Below are positions 7,952-12,094 of a stretch of DNA of 12,094 nucleotides, piece by piece (within the stretch, counting starts at the first letter, position 1; every line of letters begins with the position of its first letter). This stretch comes from Ruminococcaceae bacterium UBA2806 (GTDB lineage Bacteria; Bacillota; Clostridia; Oscillospirales; Acutalibacteraceae). The DNA is taken from assembly GCA_002351795.1 (NCBI GenBank), contig DEHG01000087.1:23078-35171 (forward strand). The letters run 5' to 3'. A model generated the notes under the pieces. It was given only the letters and a program-made list of their open reading frames with translations, did not search any database and was not told the origin of the DNA. Both the position numbers and the translations under genes were made by a program.

Positions 7952-7980
7952 ATTATAACATATTTTCTTGCTTGTGACAA
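7952..7980 (-). promoter_or_regulatory. Sigma-A promoter of the peptidase/ABC operon
   Basis: On the minus strand TTGTCA (7975-7980), a 17-nt spacer and a perfect TATAAT (7952-7957) form a near-consensus promoter. Transcription would start near 7945, leaving a leader of about 80-90 nt before the peptidase gene. Confidence 0.8.
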
Positions 7981-8055
7981 TAAAAAATATACAAGATTTA
8001 CATTTTTTTACACTTATTTCTTTTTTATTACGAACGTAAAGACCCGAAATAAAAA

Positions 8056-8090
8056 AGGGGCTGCCGCACTTGATAAGCGTTTCAGCCCCT
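8056..8090 (-). terminator. Intrinsic terminator of the P-type ATPase gene
   Basis: On the minus strand AGGGGCTG (rc of 8083-8090) pairs with CAGCCCCT (rc of 8056-8063). Further inner pairing is available, and the stem is followed directly by a T-rich run ending in TTTTTTATTT. It lies about 45 nt past the stop codon and upstream of the peptidase-operon promoter, so it separates the two transcription units. Confidence 0.88.
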
Positions 8091-8092
8091 GT

Positions 8093-8135
8093 CAGCCGAT
8101 ATCTCCGCCGTCTGCGGGCGGGGAATGTCGGACTG
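8093..8135. terminator. Second hairpin abutting the P-type ATPase stop codon
   Basis: CAGCCGA (8093-8099) pairs with TCGG-A-CTG (8128-8135), and CTCCGCC (8103-8109) pairs with GGCGGGG (8117-8123) around a GTCTGCG loop. One pair is a G-U wobble only if the + strand is transcribed, and the + side is followed by TTATTTTTT. This favours a terminator for rightward (antisense) transcription, or one half of a bidirectional pair with 8056-8090. Confidence 0.5.
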
Positions 8136-10613
8136 TTATTTTTTGTGCTTTTTTGCATTTAAAGTGATTTTTCTGAGTTTTGCCTGAATGAATTTCTTTT
8201 CAAGAGCAGGTGTGTATTTTTCTACTATAAATGTAAGTAATATGAATATTCCAAGCTCCAGTACGAAAATCCCGCAGAAGTTCAGAATAATATAAAGATT
8301 CAGCTCTGAAAAAACAAAGAACCATCTGAAAACCGTAATGCCGATTATCATTCCTGCATTCATGAGGATGAACAGAACAGTTCTTATCACATTGAACGGT
8401 CTTGATATTTTGAACAGTATCATCATTGATCCAGCTGTAAGAGACAGAACACAAAGCGTCGTATAATCAAGCTCGCTCATTCCGAAAAGCTTCTGAGCGA
8501 TAACGCATATCATTATGCCGATGGTGATTGTCAGACCCGCCGGAACGGAGCTTCTCAGGATGTTAAAAATGAATATACCCTTTATTCTTTCCTTGTTTGG
8601 CTCTAAAGCGAGGATGAATGACGGTATGCCTATGGTAAAGGCATTTATAAGGGTATATTGTATCGGCTGGAAGGGATAGGATGCCGATACAAAAATGAAA
8701 AATATGGCAAGCAGGACAGAAAAAACTGTCTTTACTATATATAATGCCGCCGAACGCTGGATGTTGTTTATGTTCCTTCTGCCTTCGAGAACGACCTTAG
8801 GCATTGACGCAAAGTTGGAATCGAGCAGAACAAGCTGAGAAACGTTTCTTGCGGCATCGCTGCCCTCAGCCATTGCAATGCTGCAGTCGGCTTCCTTCAG
8901 CGCAAGAACATCGTTTACGCCGTCGCCTGTCATTGCGACCGTATGTCCCTGTTTTTTAAGAGCAATGACAAATTTCTTTTTCTGAGCAGGAGTAACTCTG
9001 CCGAAAACGGTATATTTCTTCATTGCATCTTCGATAAGCTCATCTGTAGTCAGTGTTGCTGCATCGACAAAGCTTTCCGCATTTTTTACTCCTGCACGTT
9101 TTGCAACGTTTGACACTGTTATCGGGTTGTCGCCCGAAATGATCTTGACCTCAACACCCTGGTCTGCAAAGTATCTTAGTGTGCGGGGCGCTTCTGGTCT
9201 GATCTTGTCATTGATAAGCGCAATTCCTATAACGCTGATATCATCGGGCAGATCCTTGCCGTTAAAGCTTCCATCGGAATGTGCAACTATGATCGCACGG
9301 TAATTTTTTGAATACTCGGCAAGCATATTTTTAAGATCAGCGGGAACTTCTTTAAGAATAAACTCGGCTGCACCCATGATATATGCTCCGCCGCCCTCGA
9401 AATGAGCGCCCGACCATTTCTTTTCGGATGAGAAGGGGATAACAGTATCCGCCTTCATATTTCCCTTTTCCTTGCAGTGGTCTTTGATCGCCATAAAGGT
9501 CGCATTGGTATCCTCAAGCGCACTGGCAAGCTCTGTCAGGGCGTCTTCGACATTTTCCTTTTCGGAATCACCGTATGGAACGATATCCGCAACTTCCATG
9601 CATCCTTCTGTAATGGTACCCGTTTTGTCAAGGCAAAGGACATCTACTCTTGCAAGTGTTTCTATACAGTACAATTCCTGCACAAGTACCTTATGCTGAG
9701 AAAGACGTATAACCGCAACCGCAAGAACAGTACTTGTCAGAAGCATAAGACCTTCGGGGATAATGCTTGTAGTCGAAGCGACAGTTGCAACAACGACCCT
9801 TTGCAGTTCGGCAGACATTTCTCCGAAAAGCGTTGAAACAGTCTGCTGATGATCTGTGATCCTGTTAATCTGATGGATAAACTGCATTCCTGCAAGTGGA
9901 AGTATTATAAATGTAAGAAATCTTACTATATTCCGGAGAGTTATCATTATCTCCGAATTGACCTGCTTTGTGTACTTTGCTTCAGCCGATATCTTTGATG
10001 CATAGTTGTCAGCCGCAACATGCTCGACCCTTGCTGTACACTTTCCGCTTACTACATAGCTTCCCGAAAGAACCATATCGCCGCTGCGCTTGATAATGGC
10101 GTCGGATTCGCCTGTAAGCAGGGATTCGTTTACTTCACATTCTCCCGATACGATAACGGAATCGACGGGTATCTGATTGCCCTGTGAAAACTGTATAATA
10201 TCATCAAGCACGATATCCTCGGTGGAAACGCTTTGCTTTGCGCCGTCACGGATAACGACAGCTTTTGTTGCGGAAACGATGGAAAGCTTTTCTATTGCGC
10301 TTTTTGCACGAAGCTCCTGAATGATACCGATTATTGTGTTAAAGAACATTACGCCTAAAAAGAGCATATTCTTATATGACCCGACAACAAAAACGGCAAT
10401 GCCGAGAAGCAGGTTAAGTATATTGAACAGAGTTACGATATTATCATAAAGGATACGCTTAACGCTTTTACCCTTAGGCTGAGTATCGTAATTGTTAAGT
10501 CCGTCTTTTTTCCTTTTTTCCGCTTGTTTTGCAGTCAGACCCTTTTCCGGGGATGCTGTGATCCTCTGAACGATCTTTTGACCGTCTGTTTTTTCATTAT
10601 TTTTTGTACTCAT
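8136..10613 (-). CDS. P-type cation-transporting ATPase, Exp7/CtpE-like
   Basis: This is an E1-E2 membrane ATPase that couples ATP hydrolysis, through a phospho-aspartate intermediate, to cation movement across the cytoplasmic membrane. The 825 aa are full length. Motifs in order are the actuator TGES (167-170), PEGL in the fourth membrane helix (286-289), phosphorylation site DKTGT (Asp329-Thr333), SGDNPITV (493-500) and hinge TGDGVND (562-568). Hydrophobic segments lie near 55-98, 228-248, 270-304, 625-645, 655-670, 690-708, 717-735 and beyond. The sequence around CIETLARVDVLCLDKTGT and LINAFTIGIPSFILALEPN matches the group containing pneumococcal Exp7 and mycobacterial CtpE (the latter linked to calcium uptake). 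It lacks an N-terminal heavy-metal domain and a CPC motif, arguing against copper/zinc pumps. The start is set by AAGGAG (10621-10626) 7 nt before ATG. Ion specificity is inferred only from family resemblance. Confidence 0.93.
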   Translation of the reverse strand: MSTKNNEKTDGQKIVQRITASPEKGLTAKQAEKRKKDGLNNYDTQPKGKSVKRILYDNIVTLFNILNLLLGIAVFVVGSYKNMLFLGVMFFNTIIGIIQELRAKSAIEKLSIVSATKAVVIRDGAKQSVSTEDIVLDDIIQFSQGNQIPVDSVIVSGECEVNESLLTGESDAIIKRSGDMVLSGSYVVSGKCTARVEHVAADNYASKISAEAKYTKQVNSEIMITLRNIVRFLTFIILPLAGMQFIHQINRITDHQQTVSTLFGEMSAELQRVVVATVASTTSIIPEGLMLLTSTVLAVAVIRLSQHKVLVQELYCIETLARVDVLCLDKTGTITEGCMEVADIVPYGDSEKENVEDALTELASALEDTNATFMAIKDHCKEKGNMKADTVIPFSSEKKWSGAHFEGGGAYIMGAAEFILKEVPADLKNMLAEYSKNYRAIIVAHSDGSFNGKDLPDDISVIGIALINDKIRPEAPRTLRYFADQGVEVKIISGDNPITVSNVAKRAGVKNAESFVDAATLTTDELIEDAMKKYTVFGRVTPAQKKKFVIALKKQGHTVAMTGDGVNDVLALKEADCSIAMAEGSDAARNVSQLVLLDSNFASMPKVVLEGRRNINNIQRSAALYIVKTVFSVLLAIFFIFVSASYPFQPIQYTLINAFTIGIPSFILALEPNKERIKGIFIFNILRSSVPAGLTITIGIMICVIAQKLFGMSELDYTTLCVLSLTAGSMMILFKISRPFNVIRTVLFILMNAGMIIGITVFRWFFVFSELNLYIILNFCGIFVLELGIFILLTFIVEKYTPALEKKFIQAKLRKITLNAKKHKK

Positions 10614-10683
10614 ATTTCAACTCCTTGGTATGATCAGCAGAAAACAGTTTATTGTTGAAATGATACAACAGCTGACTCAACTA

Positions 10684-10692
10684 ATTATACCA
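10684..10692 (-). promoter_or_regulatory. Extended -10 promoter for the P-type ATPase gene
   Basis: TGGTATAAT on the minus strand is a perfect extended -10 (TGnTATAAT) about 70 nt before the start codon. No good -35 hexamer is found at 16-18 nt, which the extended -10 would compensate for. A short inverted repeat, TGTTG/CAACA, lies just downstream in the leader around 10653-10670; its role is unknown. Confidence 0.65.
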
Positions 10693-10756
10693 TATATCGT
10701 AAGCAAATAAAAGAGAAACAGGAATTATTCTTATGACTTTTTGAATGAGTTATTAT

Positions 10757-10784
10757 TACAAACATTTTTAAGGTATTGTTTGTA
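10757..10784. terminator. Weak AT-rich hairpin after the esterase gene
   Basis: TACAAACA (10757-10764) and TGTTTGTA (10777-10784) form a perfect 8-bp inverted repeat with a 12-nt loop. It lies 24 nt past the esterase stop. On the minus strand it is followed by an AT-rich stretch but no clean T-run, so termination is only possible, not clear. Confidence 0.35.
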
Positions 10785-10807
10785 CGGATCAGGCGGCTTG
10801 TTGAGTT

Positions 10808-11713
10808 TCACTTATCCACGGGAGAATGTTCAGTAAACCAGCGTGATATCTCATCTACTACCATTGCGCTTTCGCGCAGATCCGGACGCACTACGGGGAA
10901 GGCATGGATAAGCTCCGGATTGCTGCCCATGTGGCGGAGTCTGTGCTCTATGCCCTTATTACCCAGTTCTCCGGCAAAATCAAGAGTATAGCGTTCAAGC
11001 ATATCAGCCTTGCTCGTTACCAGATAGCATGGAGGAATGTTGTAGATTATTTCGGGATGCTCGGGGTTTGTGTATTCAGACATTTTCCTGCTTTTTTTGT
11101 CATTGCCGTAAAAGGACTGCGAGAGGAACCGACCTAACGCATCATTTCTTGTGGTATAGAACATACCGCAGATCAGACCAAGCGCCTTGATGTTCATTTT
11201 TGCAGGAGGATATCCTATCGCTTCCTGAAGTACCTTTGATTTCTTCATTGCGGTAACATATGTAGCGAGATATGCCCCGGCGCTTTCTGCTGCCATGAAT
11301 ATTCTTCTGTAGTCCACATCAAAATCCGGCAGCATCCTGCCTACGATATCCATTCCTGAGCAAACATCATCGAACTGCTCATATACCCGGACATCAGGCA
11401 CAAGACGGTATTCAAGAGAAAAGACGATATATCCCCTCATTGAGAGCAGTCGGCAGAATCCCGATGAAAGCTCCTTGTTTCCGTCGATAAGCCCGCCGCC
11501 GTGGATATTGATGACAACGGGGAGGTCAGTACCCTTTGCGCCCAACGGCTCATATATGTCCATGAAAAGCTCCTTTCCCTCACGGTTCTTATATGGTATG
11601 TCTCGGTATTCAGTAAGCCCTTCCGGGGAGATTTCGGGAATATTGTCAAGACCGAGCTGTTTGGAAAGCTCTTTTTTAACAATCGAAATTGTAATCAATT
11701 CTTTCAGAGACAT
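10808..11713 (-). CDS. Alpha/beta-hydrolase, HGGG-type esterase/lipase
   Basis: This is a predicted serine hydrolase of the hormone-sensitive-lipase/BD-FAE-like group, acting on carboxylic esters. No signal peptide or membrane segment is evident, so it is probably cytoplasmic. In 301 aa the HGGG oxyanion motif is at 71-74 (VVINIHGGG). The nucleophile elbow AESAG has Ser144. The likely acid is Asp237 in TSKADMLE and the likely base His270 in ELIHAFP, giving a complete triad in the usual order. The elbow has Ala instead of the first Gly of GxSxG. Spacing matches family-typical proteins of about 300 aa. The ATG at 11713 is preceded by AAGGAGG (11721-11727) at 7 nt. The gene has its own promoter and appears monocistronic. 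The physiological substrate is unknown and the neighbours give no hint. Confidence 0.9.
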   Translation of the reverse strand: MSLKELITISIVKKELSKQLGLDNIPEISPEGLTEYRDIPYKNREGKELFMDIYEPLGAKGTDLPVVINIHGGGLIDGNKELSSGFCRLLSMRGYIVFSLEYRLVPDVRVYEQFDDVCSGMDIVGRMLPDFDVDYRRIFMAAESAGAYLATYVTAMKKSKVLQEAIGYPPAKMNIKALGLICGMFYTTRNDALGRFLSQSFYGNDKKSRKMSEYTNPEHPEIIYNIPPCYLVTSKADMLERYTLDFAGELGNKGIEHRLRHMGSNPELIHAFPVVRPDLRESAMVVDEISRWFTEHSPVDK

Positions 11714-11763
11714 GATATTTCCTCCTTGATTTTTTGTTTTTTTTTGAATAATCTATATCGTTA

Positions 11764-11792
11764 ATTATAATGGATATATATTGTCAAGTCAA
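11764..11792 (-). promoter_or_regulatory. Sigma-A promoter of the esterase gene
   Basis: TTGACT (11787-11792), a 17-nt spacer and TATAAT (11764-11769) are read on the minus strand, about 50 nt before the ATG. An alternative TTGACA, offset 5 nt, would leave only 12 nt of spacer and is therefore not the -35. Confidence 0.8.
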
Positions 11793-11833
11793 TATCTTAC
11801 AGCTGACAGCGGGCTTCAAGCTCCAAATAGAAA

Positions 11834-11854
11834 TGTCCACCTGTAAGGCGGACA
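11834..11854 (-). terminator. Probable intrinsic terminator upstream of the esterase promoter
   Basis: On the minus strand TGTCCGCCT, a TAC loop and AGGTGGACA form a 9-bp helix in which the one non-Watson-Crick position is a G-U wobble. On the + strand that position would be an A-C mismatch, so leftward transcription is favoured. It is followed by TTTCTATTT. It could end transcripts coming from the tRNA-Lys side. Confidence 0.5.
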
Positions 11855-11911
11855 AATTACTTATTAATTATTTAATTGAAAGATCCTGAAAAAATAAACA
11901 TCTACAGCCCT

Positions 11912-11941
11912 TTGATTGAAATGAACAACCGGTATTATAAT
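11912..11941 (+). promoter_or_regulatory. Possible rightward promoter
   Basis: TTGATT, an 18-nt spacer and TATAAT on the + strand. The -35 matches consensus at four of six positions. No coding gene follows; the hairpin at 11999-12033 lies about 50 nt after the expected start site. Confidence 0.25.
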
Positions 11942-11952
11942 ATGATGCTGTT

Positions 11953-11966
11953 TGTATGCGCATACA
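11953..11966. repeat. Perfect 14-bp palindrome
   Basis: TGTATGCGCATACA reads identically on both strands. It lies just downstream of the possible rightward promoter, a position suited to a dimeric repressor site, but no regulator is known from the window. Confidence 0.5.
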
Positions 11967-11983
11967 TATTGCGAGGGAGGATA

Positions 11984-11995
11984 ATCTGTACAGAT
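11984..11995. repeat. Perfect 12-bp palindrome
   Basis: ATCTGTACAGAT is fully self-complementary. It lies between the 14-bp palindrome and the tRNA-proximal hairpin. Confidence 0.45.
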
Positions 11996-11998
11996 ATG

Positions 11999-12033
11999 AC
12001 TATAAGGCAAGATGATAACTCTTGCCTTATAGT
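11999..12033. terminator. Strong stem-loop downstream of tRNA-Lys
   Basis: ACTATAAGGCAAGA (11999-12012) and TCTTGCCTTATAGT (12020-12033) form a perfect 14-bp inverted repeat with a 7-nt loop. In a + strand RNA the stem extends to 18 bp through a G-U pair. There is no good T-tract on either side. It sits 16 nt past the tRNA 3' end and may end or protect that transcript. Confidence 0.5.
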
Positions 12034-12049
12034 TATAACAATTATGTAG

Positions 12050-12094
12050 TGACCCATCGGGGATTCGAACCCCGGACACCTTGATTAAAAGTCA
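12050..12094 (-). tRNA. tRNA-Lys(UUU), 3' part, cut by the window edge
   Basis: The visible minus-strand bases correspond to tRNA positions 29-73. The anticodon loop CTTTTAA carries anticodon TTT at 12087-12089. The 3' anticodon strand is TCAAG, followed by a five-base variable region GTGTC. The T-arm is CGGGG-TTCGAAT-CCCCG, and the 3' acceptor strand is ATGGGTC with discriminator A. The next bases are CTA, so CCA is not encoded and must be added after transcription. The D-arm and 5' acceptor strand lie beyond the window. The 3' half is close to typical Firmicute tRNA-Lys. Confidence 0.93.

Larger units (their letters stand above)
11855..12049. other. Intergenic stretch without a convincing gene
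   Basis: The region between the hairpin at 11834-11854 and the tRNA-Lys contains no open reading frame with a plausible start, RBS and length. It holds a possible rightward promoter (TTGATT at 11912-11917, 18-nt spacer, TATAAT at 11936-11941). It also holds two perfect palindromes (11953-11966 and 11984-11995), a GAGGGAGG purine run (11973-11980) and a 14-bp perfect inverted repeat (11999-12033). These could define a short untranslated transcript of roughly 90 nt, or binding sites plus the tRNA terminator. Confidence 0.5.

Noticed and set aside
11781..11786. TTGACA on the minus strand as the esterase -35
   Set aside because: It is only 12 nt from TATAAT; TTGACT at 11787-11792 gives the correct 17-nt spacing.
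11997..12050. 17-codon + strand reading frame starting at an ATG in the stem-loop
   Set aside because: The GGAGG is about 16 nt from the ATG, too far, and the codons are just the arms of the perfect inverted repeat.
11864..12079. 71-aa minus-strand reading frame
   Set aside because: It would start inside the tRNA-Lys T-arm/variable region and has no family resemblance.

Overview
The window looks like chromosomal DNA from a low-to-moderate-GC Firmicute, most like a gut Clostridia/Ruminococcus-type organism. Support for this: strong AAGGAGG-type ribosome-binding sites, sigma-A promoters with near-consensus hexamers, a ClpC with a UVR linker, an Exp7/CtpE-like P-type ATPase, a lipoprotein peptidase, and a tRNA-Lys without encoded CCA. 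The taxonomic placement is inferred from protein flavour and was not computed.

Layout. Positions 1-104 hold two facing arrays of 7-bp repeats. They are followed by clpC on the + strand (120-2576), an AAA+ unfoldase for the ClpP protease. A strong hairpin at 2595-2635 sits between clpC and the convergent minus-strand genes and probably stops transcription from both sides. From about 7980 down to 2651 a single minus-strand operon encodes, in order of transcription, an M13-family (neprilysin/PepO-like) zinc metallopeptidase predicted to be a lipoprotein, a ten-TM duplicated FtsX-type ABC permease, and its ATPase. The genes are 6 and 11 nt apart, and each downstream ribosome-binding site is fused to the previous stop codon, so translation is probably coupled. 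A TTGTCA-N17-TATAAT promoter and a foldable leader precede the operon. Next come a CtpE/Exp7-like P-type ATPase (8136-10613, minus) and an alpha/beta-hydrolase of the HGGG esterase type (10808-11713, minus), each with its own promoter. The right edge (about 11800-12050) has no convincing protein gene but holds several perfect palindromes and hairpins. The window ends inside a minus-strand tRNA-Lys(UUU).

How the parts fit. Most of the window is conventional housekeeping and envelope physiology: protein quality control, cation transport, a small esterase. The most system-like unit is the three-gene peptidase-permease-ATPase operon. It puts an outward-facing lipid-anchored metallopeptidase together with a MacB/BceB-type transporter that has two extracytoplasmic domains of about 200 residues. 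A joint role in handling extracellular peptides or envelope proteins is a reasonable inference, but the sequence does not show the substrate. I saw no CRISPR array, transposase, integrase or recognisable defence cassette.
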